Notes: generated by a model from the letters alone, not told the origin. A DNA stretch of 64,000 bases from Desulfovirgula sp. (GCA_020725525.1 DYEX01000121.1:1-64000), one strand, 5' to 3'. Positions 17,238 through 31,342 are shown, counted from the first letter of the stretch. Program-made: numbers and translations.

Positions 17238-18806
17238 TTATCCGCCGCTGTATTTGAGCAATCCGTAGGCGATGCTGTCCACCAGGGCCTGCCAGCTTGC
17301 TTCAATGATGTTTGTGGATACCCCCACGGTGCCCCAGGACCGCTCGCCGTCCCCGGTTTCAATCAGCACCCGCACCACCGCCCCCGTGCCGTCCTTTTCA
17401 TCCAGCACCCGCACCTTGTAGTCGGTGAGCTGCATGCGCCGGATGTCCGGGTAGAAAACTTCCAGGGCCTTGCGCAGGGCATTGTCCAGGGCGTTCACCG
17501 GACCGTTTCCTTCCGCCGCCGTATGCACCACCTGGTCGCCCACCGTGAGTTTAATAATGGCTTCGGAGTAAACGGGACTGTTTTCCTTCAGCTCAATGAT
17601 CACCCGCAGGCTTTCCAGCTTGAAGGGCTCCCGGTAATTGTCGTACGCCCGGCGCAGGAGCAGCTCAAAGGACCCTTCGGCACCTTCGAACATGTATCCC
17701 TGGTGTTCCAGTTCCTTAATCTCTTCCAGAATACGGCGGTTTTCCTCCCTGGTGGTGTCAAGATTGACATTGAGCTCCTTTAACTTATAAAACAGGTTGG
17801 ACAGCCCGCTTAACTCCGAAACCAGCACCCGCCGGCGGTTGCCCACCAGCGCCGGGTCAATATGCTCGTAGGTGCGGGGGTCCTTTAAAATGGCGCTGAC
17901 GTGAACTCCGCCCTTATGGGCAAAGGCGCTGGCTCCCACAAAGGGCTGGTGGGGGTTGGGATGCAGGTTGGCCAGCTCGCTCACATAGCGGGAGAGGTCG
18001 GTGAGCTGGGCTATAGAAGACCGGGGGATGGTTTCGTAGCCGTACTTTAAGGTAAGGTTGGGCACAACGGAACAGAGGTTGGCGTTGCCGCAGCGCTCCC
18101 CGTAGCCGTTGATGGTCCCCTGCACATGGGTGACCCCGGCCTGGACCGCAGCCAGGGTATTGGCCACGGCCAGCTCCCCGTCATTATGGCAGTGGATGCC
18201 CAGAACGACAGGGACCTCATCCCTCACCCTGCGTACTATGGCGGCGATTTCCTCCGGCAGGCTCCCCCCGTTGGTATCGCATAAAACCACCCGGTCGGCC
18301 CCCCCCTGCACGGCCGCCTTCAGGGTAGCCAGGGCATATGCGGCGTTGGCCTTGAAACCGTCAAAAAAGTGTTCCGCATCATAAATGACCATCAACCCCC
18401 GGCTTTTTAAAAAGCCCACCGATTCTTCAATCATGGCCAGGTTTTCTTCCAGGGTGGTCCCCAGGGCTCTGGTAACGTGAAAATCCCATGTCTTACCGAA
18501 AATAGTGGCCACGGAAACCCCGGCGGCCAGAATGCTCTGGATATTGCCGTCTTCCTGTACCGGCATGCCGGGTCGGCGGGTGGAGCCAAAAGCGGCAATG
18601 CGGGTACAGGTAAGCCGGTAACTGCCGATGCGTTTAAAAAAAGCCATATCCTTGGGATTGGAGCCGGGCCAGCCGCCTTCCACATAATGAAAGCCCATTT
18701 GATCCAGCTTCAGGGCAATCTTGACCTTGTCTTCAGCGGAAAAAGAAATCCCTTCCCCCTGGGAACCGTCCCGCAGGGTGGTATCGTAAATCTCCACTAC
18801 CGCCAT
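17238..18806 (-). CDS. cimA: (R)-citramalate synthase
   Basis: Condenses pyruvate and acetyl-CoA to citramalate, giving 2-oxobutyrate for isoleucine without threonine. The N-terminus has [15 protein letters not shown], the DRE-TIM metallolyase motif in its CimA form. [15 protein letters not shown] supplies metal-binding His residues and [12 protein letters not shown] the GxGxRxGN-type loop. A LeuA-type regulatory domain follows ([16 protein letters not shown] near the C-terminus). 522 residues, typical of the long bacterial CimA/LeuA-like class. It is the last gene of the operon; LeuCD and LeuB upstream complete the citramalate pathway. Confidence 0.92.
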   Translation of the reverse strand: MAVVEIYDTTLRDGSQGEGISFSAEDKVKIALKLDQMGFHYVEGGWPGSNPKDMAFFKRIGSYRLTCTRIAAFGSTRRPGMPVQEDGNIQSILAAGVSVATIFGKTWDFHVTRALGTTLEENLAMIEESVGFLKSRGLMVIYDAEHFFDGFKANAAYALATLKAAVQGGADRVVLCDTNGGSLPEEIAAIVRRVRDEVPVVLGIHCHNDGELAVANTLAAVQAGVTHVQGTINGYGERCGNANLCSVVPNLTLKYGYETIPRSSIAQLTDLSRYVSELANLHPNPHQPFVGASAFAHKGGVHVSAILKDPRTYEHIDPALVGNRRRVLVSELSGLSNLFYKLKELNVNLDTTREENRRILEEIKELEHQGYMFEGAEGSFELLLRRAYDNYREPFKLESLRVIIELKENSPVYSEAIIKLTVGDQVVHTAAEGNGPVNALDNALRKALEVFYPDIRRMQLTDYKVRVLDEKDGTGAVVRVLIETGDGERSWGTVGVSTNIIEASWQALVDSIAYGLLKYSGG

Positions 18807-18847
18807 GGTTTCTCCCCCTTAGTCATACCCGCAAAAGCCCTTGCAGG

Positions 18848-19930
18848 TCAAACTTCGCCCCTTTCCACCAGCTCGGCAATCAGGCGGCCCATCTCCGTGG
18901 TGGTTACCTGGTGTTTGCCCGGTTCCATGATATCGGCCGTACGGTATCCCTGCTCAAGCACCGTGGCCACCACCCGTTCAATGGCCGCGGCCGCCTCCTC
19001 CAGCCCGAAGGAATGGCGCAGCATTAAGGCACCGGAAAGGATGGCGGCAATGGGATTGGCCAGCTGCCGCCCGGCAATGTCCGGGGCCGAACCGTGAACG
19101 GGCTCATATAACCCCACGCCGTCCCCCAGACTGGCCGAGGGCAGCATGCCTAACGAGCCCGTGAGCTGAGCCGCCTCGTCGCTTAAGATGTCGCCGAAGA
19201 GGTTCTCCGTCAACAGGACATCGAACTGTTTCGGGTTGCGCACCAGCTGCATGGCACAGTTATCCACCAGCATGTGGTTGACTTCCACATCGGGGTACTC
19301 CCGGGCCATATCCGTAACCACCTCCCGCCACAGGCGGGAGCTTTCCAGCACATTGGCCTTATCCACCGAGGTGAGCTTTTTCTTTCTTTTCCGGGCCAGT
19401 TCAAAAGCCCGCCTGGCCACCCGCTGGATTTCCTGGGTGGTGTAGACCAGGGTTTCCACCACCCGCTGCCCGCCGGGAATTTCCTCCCGCTTTTTCTCCC
19501 CGAAATAAAGCCCGCCGGTCAGCTCCCGCACCACCACTATATCCAGCCCCTCCACCACTTCCGGCTTCAGGGTGGAAGCACCGGCCAGGGCCGGGAAAAC
19601 CATGGCCGGGCGCAGGTTGGCGTAAACATTCAGGGCCTTGCGCAGGGGCAGCAGGGCGCCCGCTTCCGGGCGCAGGTGCACCGGGAGGTTATCCCATTTG
19701 GGCCCCCCGACCGCCCCCAGAAGGACCGCGTCACTGGACCGGCACAGATCCAGGGTGGCCCGGGGCAGGGGCTGGCCCGTGGCGTCATAGGCTATTCCCC
19801 CGATTAAACCTTCCTGAAAACAAAATTCATATCCAAAACGACGTCCGGCGGCGGCCAGAACCCGGGTGGCCTGGGCCGTTACCTCCGGGCCAATACCGTC
19901 CCCCGGTAAAACCGCAATCCTGTACATCAT
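18848..19930 (-). CDS. leuB: 3-isopropylmalate dehydrogenase
   Basis: NAD-dependent oxidative decarboxylation of 3-isopropylmalate (and citramalate-derived 3-methylmalate). It shows the N-terminal [22 protein letters not shown] (substrate-binding Arg/Tyr region), [16 protein letters not shown] and the metal-binding [19 protein letters not shown], then [14 protein letters not shown] for NAD. 360 residues, normal. The start overlaps the leuD stop by a few bases. Confidence 0.97.
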   Translation of the reverse strand: MMYRIAVLPGDGIGPEVTAQATRVLAAAGRRFGYEFCFQEGLIGGIAYDATGQPLPRATLDLCRSSDAVLLGAVGGPKWDNLPVHLRPEAGALLPLRKALNVYANLRPAMVFPALAGASTLKPEVVEGLDIVVVRELTGGLYFGEKKREEIPGGQRVVETLVYTTQEIQRVARRAFELARKRKKKLTSVDKANVLESSRLWREVVTDMAREYPDVEVNHMLVDNCAMQLVRNPKQFDVLLTENLFGDILSDEAAQLTGSLGMLPSASLGDGVGLYEPVHGSAPDIAGRQLANPIAAILSGALMLRHSFGLEEAAAAIERVVATVLEQGYRTADIMEPGKHQVTTTEMGRLIAELVERGEV

Positions 19931-20424
19931 CCCTTCAACCTCCGGGCTACGTAGTTAATCAGACCTCCGGCAGCGATGATCTCCTGCATGAACGGCGGCA
20001 CCGGTGTGGCCCGGTACTGCTCATTGCGGGTCAGGTTGGTGATGGTCCCCGATTCGACGTCCACCGCCACTTCGTCACCCTCCTGGATCCTGGCCGCCGC
20101 TTCCGGCGACTCGAAGATGGGCAGGCCGATGTTGAAGGCGTTGCGGTAGAAAATGCGGGCAAAGGAAGCGGCAATCACGCAGGAAACGCCGGCCGCCTTG
20201 ATGGCTATGGGGGCATGCTCCCGGGAGCTGCCGCAGCCGAAGTTTTTCCCGGCCACAATGATGTCCCCCGGCTGCACCCTGCCGGCAAAGGAGGGGTCCG
20301 CATCCTCCATGCAATGGGCGGCCAGCTCCCGGGGATCGGAGGTGTTCAGGTAACGGGCCGGGATAATCGCGTCGGTATCTATATCATCGCCAAACTTCCA
20401 CGCTTTTCCGCGCAGCTGGTTCAT
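19927..20424 (-). CDS. leuD: 3-isopropylmalate dehydratase small subunit
   Basis: Partner of LeuC in isopropylmalate isomerisation. [18 protein letters not shown], the swivel-domain [10 protein letters not shown] loop and [15 protein letters not shown] are diagnostic. 165 residues, the short archaeal/clostridial-type LeuD. Zero-base gap to leuC and overlap with leuB. Confidence 0.97.
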   Translation of the reverse strand: MNQLRGKAWKFGDDIDTDAIIPARYLNTSDPRELAAHCMEDADPSFAGRVQPGDIIVAGKNFGCGSSREHAPIAIKAAGVSCVIAASFARIFYRNAFNIGLPIFESPEAAARIQEGDEVAVDVESGTITNLTRNEQYRATPVPPFMQEIIAAGGLINYVARRLKG

Positions 20425-21687
20425 CTACAGCACCTCCTGGGGAGCGGCAATCCGCCCCAAAATGGCCGAAGCGGCGGCCACCGCCGGATTGCTCAGGTAT
20501 ACTTCGCTTTCCGGGTGGCCCATCCGGCCGACAAAATTCCGGTTGGTGGTGGCCAGGCAGCGCTCCCCGGCGGCCAGGATGCCCATGTGGCCGCCCAGGC
20601 AGGGGCCGCAGGTGGGAGTGCTCACCGCCGCACCGGCGTCAATAAATATTTCCATTAAACCTTCCTTTAAGGCGGTGCGGTAAACTTCCTGGGTCCCCGG
20701 GATAACGATCAGGCGCACACCGGGATGCACCTTTTTGCCCTGCAACACCCGGGCGGCCAGGCGCAGATCCTCCAAACGGCCGTTGGTACAGGAACCGATA
20801 ACCACCTGCTGGATCTCCACGTACCCCGCCTGGCTCACCGGGCGGACATTGGAGGGCAGGTGGGGGAAGGCCACCTGGGGTTCCAGCTTGCTCACATCAA
20901 ACTCGTAAACCCGGGCGTACCGGGCACCGGGATCGCTGTGATACACCCGGTAGGGCCTCCTGGCCCGTCCCTTTACGTAGTCGAGGGTAATTTCATCGGG
21001 CGGCACAATGCCGTTTTTGGCCCCCGCCTCCACGGCCATATTGGCCATGGTCAGGCGCCCGTCCATGGACAGGGTCTCGACGGCCGGCCCGGTGAATTCC
21101 ATGGCCTGGTAGAGGGCGCCGTCCACGCCGATCTGGCCGATGGTGTAGAGGATTAAATCCTTGCCCCCCACCCAGGGCTGGAGCTCCCCGTAATAGACGA
21201 ACTTAATTGACTCGGGAACTTTGAGCCAGATTTCCCCCAGGGCCATGGCCGCCGCCAGGTCGGTGCTGCCCACCCCGGTGGCAAAGGCCCCCAGGGCGCC
21301 ATAGGTACAGGTATGGGAATCGGCCCCGATCACCACGTCCCCCGGTCCCACCAGCCCCTGCTCGGGCAGAAGGCAGTGCTCGATCCCCATGCGCCCGACC
21401 TCAAAGTAGTGGGTCAGCTGCTGCTGGCGGGCAAAGTCCCTGAGGATTTTGGCCTGTTCGGCCGATTTGATATCCTTGTTCGGTACGAAGTGGTCGGGTA
21501 CCAGGACCACCCGCTCCCGGTCAAAGACCTTTTCTACACCGATGCGCCGGAACTCCTTGATGGCCACGGGAGCGGTAATGTCGTTACCCAGAACCAGGTC
21601 CACCCGGACATTGATCAGCTGCCCGGGCTCCACCCGGTCGAGGCCGGCATGGGCGGCCAGGATCTTTTCCGTGATGGTCATGGGCAT
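20425..21687 (-). CDS. leuC: 3-isopropylmalate dehydratase large subunit
   Basis: Aconitase-family subunit carrying the [4Fe-4S] cluster. Cluster Cys residues lie in [12 protein letters not shown] and in [35 protein letters not shown] is the substrate loop. 420 residues, the short HACN-type LeuC that pairs with the 165-residue LeuD. GAGGTGA precedes ATG 21687. Confidence 0.97.
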   Translation of the reverse strand: MPMTITEKILAAHAGLDRVEPGQLINVRVDLVLGNDITAPVAIKEFRRIGVEKVFDRERVVLVPDHFVPNKDIKSAEQAKILRDFARQQQLTHYFEVGRMGIEHCLLPEQGLVGPGDVVIGADSHTCTYGALGAFATGVGSTDLAAAMALGEIWLKVPESIKFVYYGELQPWVGGKDLILYTIGQIGVDGALYQAMEFTGPAVETLSMDGRLTMANMAVEAGAKNGIVPPDEITLDYVKGRARRPYRVYHSDPGARYARVYEFDVSKLEPQVAFPHLPSNVRPVSQAGYVEIQQVVIGSCTNGRLEDLRLAARVLQGKKVHPGVRLIVIPGTQEVYRTALKEGLMEIFIDAGAAVSTPTCGPCLGGHMGILAAGERCLATTNRNFVGRMGHPESEVYLSNPAVAAASAILGRIAAPQEVL

Positions 21688-21691
21688 GTTC

Positions 21692-23236
21692 TTAACTCAC
21701 CTCGTTGCTCTTGTCTGTTAGCCTACCCGACTCCCAGAGGAGCCTGTTGACCGCGTTGACGTAGGCTTTGGCGCTGGCCTCCAGGATGTCCGTGCTGATG
21801 CCCCGGCCCAGGTAGGTCTTGCCGCCGTTTTCGGAGATTTTCAAGGTAACCTCGCCAATGGCGTCCTTACCGGAGGTAACGGCATTAATCCCCCAGCTCT
21901 TGAGCACGCAGGGAATGCCGGTAACCTTGTCGACCGCCCGGCAGATGGCATCCACGGGACCGTTGCCGCAGGCCGCCTCCTCAAAGAGCTCGTCGCCCCT
22001 CTTCAACCCGACGGTGGCCGTGGGCACTATGGTCGTACCCGTGGAAATGTGCAGGTACTCCAGGGTATAGGTTACCGGCACCGGGCGCAGTTCTTCCTCC
22101 ACTATGGCCTCCAGGTCCGCGTCGGTGATTTCCTTTTTCTTGTCGGCCAGGACCTTGAACTGCTGGAAGGCCTTGTTGAGCTCTTCCTCGCCGAGCTCGT
22201 ACCCCAGCTCTAAGAGCCTCTGCCGGAAGGCATGCCGCCCCGAGTGCTTGCCCAGAACCAGGTTGCTCTGGCTGATCCCCACCATCACCGGGTTCATGAT
22301 CTCGTAGGTGGTGCGCTCCTTGAGCACCCCGTCCTGGTGGATGCCCGATTCGTGGGCGAAGGCGTTCTTCCCCACCACTGCCTTGTTGGGCTGCACGGGC
22401 ATGCCGGTGAGGCTGGAGACCAGGCGGCTGGTGCGGTAGATCTCCTCCGTGCGGATGTTGGTCTCACAGCCGAACTGGTCCCGGCGGGTATACAGGGCCA
22501 TCACCACCTCTTCCAGGGCGGCGTTTCCCGCCCGCTCGCCGATGCCGTTGATGGCCCCTTCCACCTGGTTGGCCCCGGCCGCCACCGCCGCCAGGGAATT
22601 GGCCACCGCCAGCCCCAGGTCGTCGTGGCAGTGCACGCTCAGCACCACCTTCTCAATGCCCGGCACCCGCTGGCGGATGTCCCGGATGAAGCGGGCGAAT
22701 TCCTCGGGCGTGGCGTAACCCACCGTATCGGGGATATTCACCACCGTGGCTCCGGCTGCAATGGCCGCCTCCAGCACCCGGCACAGGAAATCCAGCTCCG
22801 ACCGCGAGGCATCTTCGGCGGAAAACTCCACATCCGAAACATAACTTTTGGCCCGCCTCACTGCGGCCACGGCGGCTTCTATTACCTGTTCTTCGGTCAT
22901 GCGCAGTTTGTGGCGCATGTGAATGGGCGAGGTGGCAATAAAGGTGTGAATCCGGGGCTGCTCCGCCTCCTTAACGGCCTCCCAGGCCCGGTCGATGTCC
23001 TGGAAATTGGCCCGGGCCAGGGCCGCCACGGTCACACCCCGCACTTCCCGGGCAATGGTCTTTACCGCCTCGTAATCCCCGGGGGAAGTGATGGGAAAAC
23101 CGGCTTCAATCACGTCTACTCCCAGCCTGGCCAGCTGCCTGGCGATCTGCAGTTTCTCCATCACGTTGAGGCTTACCCCCGGGGATTGCTCCCCGTCCCG
23201 CAAAGTGGTATCGAAAATATACACTCGCCGGGTCAT
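21692..23236 (-). CDS. leuA: 2-isopropylmalate synthase
   Basis: First committed enzyme of leucine synthesis: acetyl-CoA plus 2-oxoisovalerate. It has [14 protein letters not shown] at the N-terminus, [20 protein letters not shown] metal ligands, [15 protein letters not shown], and a C-terminal LeuA allosteric domain ending [25 protein letters not shown] 23236 is preferred because GGGAGG lies about 7 bases upstream. About 514 residues. Distinct from CimA at 17.2 kb, which shares the fold. Confidence 0.96.
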   Translation of the reverse strand: MTRRVYIFDTTLRDGEQSPGVSLNVMEKLQIARQLARLGVDVIEAGFPITSPGDYEAVKTIAREVRGVTVAALARANFQDIDRAWEAVKEAEQPRIHTFIATSPIHMRHKLRMTEEQVIEAAVAAVRRAKSYVSDVEFSAEDASRSELDFLCRVLEAAIAAGATVVNIPDTVGYATPEEFARFIRDIRQRVPGIEKVVLSVHCHDDLGLAVANSLAAVAAGANQVEGAINGIGERAGNAALEEVVMALYTRRDQFGCETNIRTEEIYRTSRLVSSLTGMPVQPNKAVVGKNAFAHESGIHQDGVLKERTTYEIMNPVMVGISQSNLVLGKHSGRHAFRQRLLELGYELGEEELNKAFQQFKVLADKKKEITDADLEAIVEEELRPVPVTYTLEYLHISTGTTIVPTATVGLKRGDELFEEAACGNGPVDAICRAVDKVTGIPCVLKSWGINAVTSGKDAIGEVTLKISENGGKTYLGRGISTDILEASAKAYVNAVNRLLWESGRLTDKSNEVS

Positions 23237-23259
23237 ATGCGACCTCCCTTGAGCAAAAA

Positions 23260-24924
23260 TCAGCATTCAAAAGTCTCATCAATCCTCCGCCCCGTAGGAA
23301 CCATGGGCAGTACGTTTTCCCCGGGATTGATCAAGCAATTAACCAGTACCGGCCCCGGTTCGGATAAAACCTGAGGTACAATTTCCTGCACCTCTTCTTC
23401 CGTCCGTACCGTATAACCTTTAATGCCGTAGGCTTTAGCCAGGGTTATGAATTCCGGATGGAACTTGAAATCTACAGCCATGTAACGGCCTTCGCAATAA
23501 TAATGTTGAATTTGGCGCACCATGCCCAGTTGAAAGTTGTTTAACATAAAAATTTTAACCGGCAGCTCCTGTTCTTTTAAAGTAGCCAGTTCCTGAATGG
23601 TCATCTGAAAACTGCCGTCCCCGGTAATCAAAATAACCTGCTGGTCCGGCACTCCGAGCTGGGCTCCCACTGCCGCCGGCAGCCCAAAGCCCATGGTACC
23701 CAGCCCGCCCGAGGAAACCAGGCTGCGCGGGCGTTTAAAGCGGTAGTACTGGGCCACCCACATCTGGTGCTGGCCCACATCGGTAACTATTACCGCCTCA
23801 CCACGGGTGTGCCGGTAGAGGGTCTCAATTACCAGCTGGGGCTTTAAACCATTCCCCCGTTGATACCGTAGCGGATATTGTTCTTTCAACTCCTGAATGC
23901 GGGCAAGCCATTCCGAGCGGTCGGTTTTCTCCACCAGCGGTAAGAGCTCCTGCAAAACCAGCCTGACATCGCCCACGATAGGCACATCCACCCTTACGTT
24001 TTTACCAATTTCTGCCGGATCAATATCCACATGGATCACCGCTGCATGGGGAGCAAAGGCATCAAACTTGCTGGCAGCCCTGATATCGAAACGGGCACCC
24101 AGGGCAATAAGCAAATCACATTCGGTCACCGCTATGTTGGCATAACGGGTACCATGCAGACCCAGCATACCCAGGAACAAGGGGTGATCCCCCGGAAAAC
24201 TGGATAATCCCATCAGAGTATTGGTTACCGGGGCAGAGATGGTCTCTGCCAGTTTGAGCAATTCTTCATGAGCTCCAGAACTGATAATTCCCCCCCCGGC
24301 ATAAATCACCGGGCGGCGGGATTGTTTAATCAGCTGGGCAGCCTCGGCAATTTTCAAAGGGTGCCCCCGGTAGGTGGGCTTATATCCTTTCAGGTTTACC
24401 TGCCGGGGATATTCAAAATTAATCCGGGTTTGAGCCACATCCATGGGAAGATCGATTAATACCGGTCCCGGACGGCCCGTAGTGGCAATGTGAAAGGCAT
24501 TTTTGATGATTCTGGGCAGGTCCTGGGCACTTTTGACCAGATAATTGTGCTTGGTAATGGGGATGGTGATCCCGGTGATGTCCACTTCCTGAAAAGCATC
24601 GGTCCCTACCTGGCTGGTGGGTACCTGCCCTGTAAAAATCACCAGGGGCACGGAGTCCATGTAGGCATTGGCAATGCCCGTAACCAGATTGGTGGCTCCC
24701 GGGCCGGAGGTGGACATACAAACGCCCACCTTCCCTGTAGCCCGGGCATATCCATCGGCCGCGTGAACCGCCCCCTGTTCGTGCCTCACCAGTACATGTT
24801 TAATGCGGGCATGGTACAAAGCATCGTATACGGGAATCATGAAACCGCCGGGATAACCGAAAATAACCTCCACCTTTTCTTCTTCCAGGCACCGGACCAG
24901 GGCTTCGGCAGCAGTAATTTCCAT
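23260..24924 (-). CDS. ilvB: Acetolactate synthase large subunit, second copy
   Basis: ThDP-dependent acetohydroxyacid synthase. It has VIFGYPGG, the catalytic Glu in [25 protein letters not shown], the FAD-region VIYAGGGI, and the ThDP/Mg motif [18 protein letters not shown] (GDG followed by about 27 residues to NN). All key motifs are intact, so it looks functional. ATG 24924 follows an AAGGGGGG RBS. It lies after ilvC and is a paralogue of the ilvB at 26.5 kb, with no second ilvN beside it. Confidence 0.94.
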   Translation of the reverse strand: MEITAAEALVRCLEEEKVEVIFGYPGGFMIPVYDALYHARIKHVLVRHEQGAVHAADGYARATGKVGVCMSTSGPGATNLVTGIANAYMDSVPLVIFTGQVPTSQVGTDAFQEVDITGITIPITKHNYLVKSAQDLPRIIKNAFHIATTGRPGPVLIDLPMDVAQTRINFEYPRQVNLKGYKPTYRGHPLKIAEAAQLIKQSRRPVIYAGGGIISSGAHEELLKLAETISAPVTNTLMGLSSFPGDHPLFLGMLGLHGTRYANIAVTECDLLIALGARFDIRAASKFDAFAPHAAVIHVDIDPAEIGKNVRVDVPIVGDVRLVLQELLPLVEKTDRSEWLARIQELKEQYPLRYQRGNGLKPQLVIETLYRHTRGEAVIVTDVGQHQMWVAQYYRFKRPRSLVSSGGLGTMGFGLPAAVGAQLGVPDQQVILITGDGSFQMTIQELATLKEQELPVKIFMLNNFQLGMVRQIQHYYCEGRYMAVDFKFHPEFITLAKAYGIKGYTVRTEEEVQEIVPQVLSEPGPVLVNCLINPGENVLPMVPTGRRIDETFEC

Positions 24925-24938
24925 GGACCTTCCCCCCT

Positions 24939-26457
<1,519 letters not shown>

Positions 26458-26472
26458 GGAAATTCCCTCCCC

Positions 26473-28131
26473 TCAACCGAGCATTTTATTTAAAGGTGCC
26501 CCCGGTGGGACCATGGGGAAGACGTTCTCTTCCCTCTCAATAACAAAATCAATTACCACCGGCTGGGGAATATCAAGGGCTTCCCGGAGGGCAGAAGCCA
26601 CCTCATCGGGTCTGGTAACGCGCATTCCCACCGCCCCGTAAGCTTCGGCCAGTTTCACAAAATCTGGATTGATCAGTTCGGTATAAGAATACCGCCGGTT
26701 ATAAAAAAGCTCCTGCCACTGCCTGACCATACCCAAATAGCCGTTATCCATAATGGCCACTTTTATCGGTAACTGGTAATTCACCGCCGTGGCCAGCTCC
26801 TGAACATTCATCTGGAAGCTACCGTCGCCGGCGATATCAAAGACAATCTCATCGGGACAGGCCACCTGAACACCAATGGCTGCCGGCAAGCCGAAACCCA
26901 TGGTCCCCAGCCCGCCGGAAGAAATAAAAGTGCGGGGACGGGTAAAGGTATAATGCTGGGCGGTAAACATTTGATGCTGTCCCACGTCTGTAGTAATCCT
27001 TGCCTGGCCGTTGGTGACCTTAAATATTTCCCTTATTACCTGTTGCGGTTTGAGACGGCCATTTTCCTCGTAAGTGATGGGGTATTCCTTTTTCCACTTC
27101 TGGATTTTTTCCTGCCAGGCCCCCGGCAGTTTCTTTTCCAGCCTTTCAATCAGGCCGGCCAGCACTTTTTTCACATCCCCGATTACGGGAATGTCCACCT
27201 CCACGTTTTTACCAATTTCTGCCGGGTCGATATCAATATGGATAATAACGGCATCCCTGGCAAACAAGTCCCGCTTGCCTGTGCCCCGGTCGGCAAAGCG
27301 TACCCCCACTGCTATCAACACATCGCACTCGTTTACGGCAAAATTGGCGTACTTGCTGCCATGCATACCCAGCATTCCCAGGGCCAGGGGATGATCCCCC
27401 GGAAAGCCCCCCAATCCCATCAAAGTGGTGGCTACGGGGGCCAGAATCAACTCGGCCAGCAGGCGCAGTTCGTTATGGGCCCCGGCGGAAACCACCCCTC
27501 CTCCGGCATAAATCACCGGCCTTTCGGCACGGGCAATGGCCCGGGCCGCCCTGTTCAACTGCTCCGGATCCGGCTCTGTCACTGGACGATAACCGGGAAG
27601 ATTTACCGGCCCGCAATCCTCCTGGCTGGTCCTGGCGGCCGCCACATCGCTGAGGATGTCCACCAGAACCGGGCCGGGTCGACCGGTGGTGGCAATGTAA
27701 AAGGCTTCTTTTACCACTCTGGCCAGTTCACTGATGTCCTTAACAATGTAATTATGCTTGGTAATGGGCATGGTAATGCCGGTTATGTCTGCCTCTTGAA
27801 AGGAATCCCGGCCCAGCAGCGCCGAAGAGACCTGTCCGGTAAAAGCCACCAGCGGGACGGAATCCATATAGGCAGTGGCAATCCCGGTTACCAGGTTGGT
27901 GGCTCCGGGCCCCGAAGTGGCCAGGCAAACTCCCGGTCGACCGGAGGCCCGGGCATAACCATCAGCAGCGTGTGCCGCTCCCTGCTCGTGCCTGGTCAAA
28001 ATATGGTTTATATCTGCATCGTAAAGGGCATCGTAAATCTGTATGACATTGCCTCCGGGATAGCCGAAAATGGTCTCCACCCCTTGTTCCATCAGGCTAT
28101 CCACAAAAATCTGTGCTCCGGTCTTTTCCAT
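26473..28131 (-). CDS. ilvB: Acetolactate synthase large subunit, first copy
   Basis: Catalytic AHAS subunit with [26 protein letters not shown] (catalytic Glu), [11 protein letters not shown] and the ThDP/Mg motif [21 protein letters not shown] 28131 has GGAGGTGG about 8 bases upstream. It precedes ilvN by 15 bases and is probably IlvN's primary partner. The two large subunits differ throughout, so this is not a recent duplication. Confidence 0.96.
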   Translation of the reverse strand: MEKTGAQIFVDSLMEQGVETIFGYPGGNVIQIYDALYDADINHILTRHEQGAAHAADGYARASGRPGVCLATSGPGATNLVTGIATAYMDSVPLVAFTGQVSSALLGRDSFQEADITGITMPITKHNYIVKDISELARVVKEAFYIATTGRPGPVLVDILSDVAAARTSQEDCGPVNLPGYRPVTEPDPEQLNRAARAIARAERPVIYAGGGVVSAGAHNELRLLAELILAPVATTLMGLGGFPGDHPLALGMLGMHGSKYANFAVNECDVLIAVGVRFADRGTGKRDLFARDAVIIHIDIDPAEIGKNVEVDIPVIGDVKKVLAGLIERLEKKLPGAWQEKIQKWKKEYPITYEENGRLKPQQVIREIFKVTNGQARITTDVGQHQMFTAQHYTFTRPRTFISSGGLGTMGFGLPAAIGVQVACPDEIVFDIAGDGSFQMNVQELATAVNYQLPIKVAIMDNGYLGMVRQWQELFYNRRYSYTELINPDFVKLAEAYGAVGMRVTRPDEVASALREALDIPQPVVIDFVIEREENVFPMVPPGAPLNKMLG

Positions 28132-28169
28132 GAGCTTTACCACCTCCAAAGGGAAACCAACCTTTAACG

Positions 28170-29828
28170 TTAGTTAACCCCTGCACCTCTACTGGCTGAA
28201 CTCACCTGCCGGGCATAGCGGGACAGATAGCCTCTGGTCACCCGGGGAACCGGGGGAATCCATTGAGCCAGCCGGGCCCGGATTTCTTCCTCGCTCAGCT
28301 CCACATCCAGACGATGTTGGGGTATGTCAATGACAATCATATCTCCATCCCTGATCACCGCCAGGGGACCACCTTCGGCAGCTTCGGGAGAAATGTGGCC
28401 GATGGACGCACCCCGGGTGGCGCCGGAAAAGCGCCCGTCGGTTAACAGGGCCACTTCCCTGTCCAGCCCCATGCCGGCCACTGCCGCGGTGGGCGTCAGC
28501 ATTTCCCGCATACCCGGCCCTCCCCGGGGACCCTCATAACGGATGACAATGACATCGCCCCTGTTAATCCTGCCGCCTAAAATGGCCTGTACTGCTTCTT
28601 CCTCGGAATCAAATACCCTGGCCGGGCCCCGGTGGACCATCATCTCCGGCGCCACCCCGGCCTTTTTCACCACCGCCCCGTCAGGAGCCAGGTTGCCCCG
28701 CAGGATGGCAATGCCGCCGGTGGGGCTGTGGGGATTCTCAATGTCCCGGATCACCTCCGGCCGGCTTACCTGGCGGTCCCGGATCAGTTCGCCAACGGTC
28801 TGCCCGGAAACCGTCGGTATATTTAAATGAAGCAAATTCTTTCGGGCCAGCTGGGCCATAACGGCAGGAATGCCGCCGGCTTCATGAAGGTCCTGCATGA
28901 AATAGGGCCCCATGGGACTGAGCCTGCACAGGTTTGGCGTGCGCTCGCTGATTTCATTGATCTTGTCCAGGCTGATTTCCACCCCGGCTTCCCGGGCAAT
29001 GGCCGGGAGGTGGAGCACCGTATTGGTGGAGCAGCCCAGGGCCATATCCACGGCCAGGGCGTTCTCAAAGGCTTCTGCCGTAAGGATGGCTGAAGGGCGC
29101 AAATCCTGCCGTACCAGCTCCACCACGCGCATACCCGTCAACTTGGCCAGCCGGCGCCGGGCTGCCGAAACGGCAGGGATGGTACCGTTGCCGGGCAGGG
29201 CCATGCCGATGGCCTCGGTAAGACAGTTCATGGAGTTGGCGGTGAACATGCCGGCACAGGAACCGCAACCAGGACAGGCTTCCTCTTCCAGGGCGGCCAG
29301 TTCCTCTTCCGTCATCCGGCCGGCCCGCACTGCCCCCACTGCTTCAAACACGTTGCTCAAGGATAAATCCCGCCCCTGAAAGCGCCCGGCCAGCATGGGA
29401 CCGCCGCTGATCACTATGGCCGGAATGTCCAGCCGGGCGGCAGCCATGAGCATGCCCGGTACAATCTTGTCACAGGCGGTAACCAGTACCAGCCCGTCAA
29501 ACTGGTGGGCCTGAGCCATGACCTCGATGGAATCGGCAATTAACTCGCGGCTGGCCAGGGAATACTTCATGCCGCTGTGGTTCATGGCAATACCGTCGCA
29601 GACCGCAATGCAGGGAAACTCCACCGGTGTACCGCCGGCCATCCGCACACCGGCCTTGACCGCAGCGGTAATCTCGTTTAAATGCATGTGCCCCGGCACA
29701 ATCTCATTGAAGGAATTCACCACCCCGATCATGGGCCGCTCCAGTTCCTGATCCACATAACCGAGGGCCTTTAATAGGGAACGGTGCGGGGCCTTTTCCA
29801 ACCCCTTTTTAATCACATCGCTGCGCAC
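28170..29828 (-). CDS. ilvD: Dihydroxy-acid dehydratase
   Basis: Dehydrates dihydroxy acids to 2-keto acids in valine, leucine and isoleucine synthesis. Fe-S ligand Cys residues lie in [10 protein letters not shown] and [40 protein letters not shown] is the C-terminal signature. 552 residues, normal. Confidence 0.97.
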   Translation of the reverse strand: MRSDVIKKGLEKAPHRSLLKALGYVDQELERPMIGVVNSFNEIVPGHMHLNEITAAVKAGVRMAGGTPVEFPCIAVCDGIAMNHSGMKYSLASRELIADSIEVMAQAHQFDGLVLVTACDKIVPGMLMAAARLDIPAIVISGGPMLAGRFQGRDLSLSNVFEAVGAVRAGRMTEEELAALEEEACPGCGSCAGMFTANSMNCLTEAIGMALPGNGTIPAVSAARRRLAKLTGMRVVELVRQDLRPSAILTAEAFENALAVDMALGCSTNTVLHLPAIAREAGVEISLDKINEISERTPNLCRLSPMGPYFMQDLHEAGGIPAVMAQLARKNLLHLNIPTVSGQTVGELIRDRQVSRPEVIRDIENPHSPTGGIAILRGNLAPDGAVVKKAGVAPEMMVHRGPARVFDSEEEAVQAILGGRINRGDVIVIRYEGPRGGPGMREMLTPTAAVAGMGLDREVALLTDGRFSGATRGASIGHISPEAAEGGPLAVIRDGDMIVIDIPQHRLDVELSEEEIRARLAQWIPPVPRVTRGYLSRYARQVSSASRGAGVN

Positions 29829-29847
29829 GGACCAAAGCCTCCTTCAC

Positions 29848-30729
29848 CTATTCCTGAAAAATTACCGGTCCATCTACCATAGTCAGCTCGCGGAAAGCCT
29901 GCATCAACAATCTGGTCATTTCCCCCGGCTGGCCGCTGCCAATCAGCCGCCCGTCCAGTTTCACCGCCGGGATTACTTCTGCCGCCGTACCGGTGAGGAA
30001 GCACTCATCGGCAGTGTAGATATCAAAGCGGGTAAACAGCTTTTCTTCCACCGGAATGCCTTTGCTCCGGGCGATCTCCATCACCGTATTGCGCGTGATC
30101 CCTTCTAAAATGCCTACATGAGACGGGGGAGTGATTAAAGTGCCGTTTTTAACGATAAAAATGTTGTCCCCGGTAGCCTCTGCTACATACCCTTCCTGAT
30201 TGAGCATCACTGCCTCGGGAGCACCGACCAGGTTGGCCTCTATCTTGGCATAGATGTTGTTCAGGTAATTTAAGGACTTAACCCGCGGGTTACAGGCCTC
30301 AGGCAGGTTGCGCCGGGTGGCTACGGTAACCAGCTCCAGTCCCTTTTCATATAATTCTTCAGGGTAGAGCTGGATGGAAGCGGCTATGCAGAAGATGGTC
30401 GGATTGGGGCACTTGCGGGGATCCAGGCCCAGATCCCCCCGCCCGCGGCTTACCACCAAACGGATGTAGGCATCTTTTAAACCATTGCGCCGGCATGTCT
30501 CGAGCACCACTTCCGTCATCTCACCCTGACTCAGGGGAATGTGCAGGTCAATGGCCCGGGCCGATTCGTACAGGCGCACAATATGTTCCTTTAGCTTGAA
30601 TACCCGGTTGTGATAGGCCCGGATACCTTCAAACACGCCGTCCCCGTACAAAAGCCCGTGATCAAAAACCGATACTACCGCCCTTTCCTCCGGCACATAC
30701 TCGCCATTAAGGTAAATAATTAACCCCAT
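29848..30729 (-). CDS. ilvE: Branched-chain amino-acid aminotransferase
   Basis: PLP enzyme of fold type IV that transfers the final amino group to Val, Leu and Ile. SVFDHGLLYGDGVFEGIRAY is the N-terminal signature, the PLP Lys lies in NPRVKSLNYLNNIYAKIEA, and EGITRNTVMEIA is the phosphate-binding loop. 293 residues. First gene of the operon behind the T-box leader. Confidence 0.94.
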   Translation of the reverse strand: MGLIIYLNGEYVPEERAVVSVFDHGLLYGDGVFEGIRAYHNRVFKLKEHIVRLYESARAIDLHIPLSQGEMTEVVLETCRRNGLKDAYIRLVVSRGRGDLGLDPRKCPNPTIFCIAASIQLYPEELYEKGLELVTVATRRNLPEACNPRVKSLNYLNNIYAKIEANLVGAPEAVMLNQEGYVAEATGDNIFIVKNGTLITPPSHVGILEGITRNTVMEIARSKGIPVEEKLFTRFDIYTADECFLTGTAAEVIPAVKLDGRLIGSGQPGEMTRLLMQAFRELTMVDGPVIFQE

Positions 30730-30811
30730 AGAACAGACCCCTTCCCCTTTCTTTTAGCGAATTAATGAAAAAATTAAGACCCCGCCAGCCGTATTTAATA
30801 ATTTTGATTAT

Positions 30812-30866
30812 AAAAAGCATAACCTCCCGCCCGGCAGTCCCATGGGAACTGCCAGGGACGAGAGGT
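30812..30866 (-). terminator. T-box attenuator hairpin
   Basis: On the minus strand CCTCTCGTCCCTGGCAGT pairs with ACTGCCGGGCGGGAGG across a short TCCCATGGG loop, followed by TTATGCTTTTT. The 5' arm lies directly after the T-box sequence, allowing the alternative antiterminator. Confidence 0.88.
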
Positions 30867-31130
30867 ATTTCCTCGCGCGGTACCACCCTGCTTGCCTTTG
30901 CCTCGCAGCAAAGACCCCTTTTGTGTCCCTACCAGGACACGGCTTTGATAACGGGTAGGCCAACCCGGCCCGGCTTAATCGGCCATCCCGTTAAGGGAGG
31001 CCTTTCGGCTGGCAACTCCAGGGCGATCCTTTTCACCTGCTCCGGCACCGGTTCGCAGCTCCCCCGGCTCTCTGGGGCCGACCAGACAGGCTACTTCCTC
31101 CCTTTCATCGTCTTTCGCAGGTAAACTTGT
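30812..31130 (-). promoter_or_regulatory. T-box riboswitch leader, probable tRNA-Ile
   Basis: The minus strand carries the invariant T-box AGGGTGGTACCGCG (30876-30889), which pairs with uncharged tRNA 3' ends. Stem I contains a CAGAGAGCCGGGGGAGCTGCGAACC-type distal region near 31,040-31,080 and a GGTGAAAAGG-ATC-GCCCTGGAG specifier region. I read the specifier as AUC (31025-31027), Ile. A terminator/antiterminator pair follows. Low charged tRNA-Ile should switch on ilvE through cimA. The specifier assignment is by eye. Confidence 0.92.
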
Positions 31131-31135
31131 TATCC

Positions 31136-31164
31136 AGTATACCGGAGTCGAAAACCGGTGTCAA
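31136..31164 (-). promoter_or_regulatory. Sigma-A promoter of the ilv-leu operon
   Basis: Minus strand -35 TTGACA (31159-31164), 17-base spacer, -10 TATACT (31136-31141). The transcript would begin a few bases before T-box stem I. Confidence 0.9.
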
Positions 31165-31342
31165 GAAATTTTTCGTTAAAATCCGGTTTTTAAAAAACAT
31201 CCTGCAGTTTACAGAACTTTTCCTGCCACAGGAAGCTGGATTTGGACCTCTGGGCCTGAAAAGCTCTCCCCCTCTACCTCAAAGCTTATAATTATTATGT
31301 CACTTGAACGGATTATATAGAAATTAAGAGGAGGTAGCGAAG

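Noticed and set aside
22232..23374. 380-codon plus-strand frame opposite leuA
   Set aside because: It is a GC-rich shadow of leuA and ilvB, with no recognisable domain and low-complexity His/Gly/Arg content.
26953..28167. 404-codon plus-strand frame opposite ilvB
   Set aside because: Antisense shadow of a clear AHAS gene; no motif of its own.
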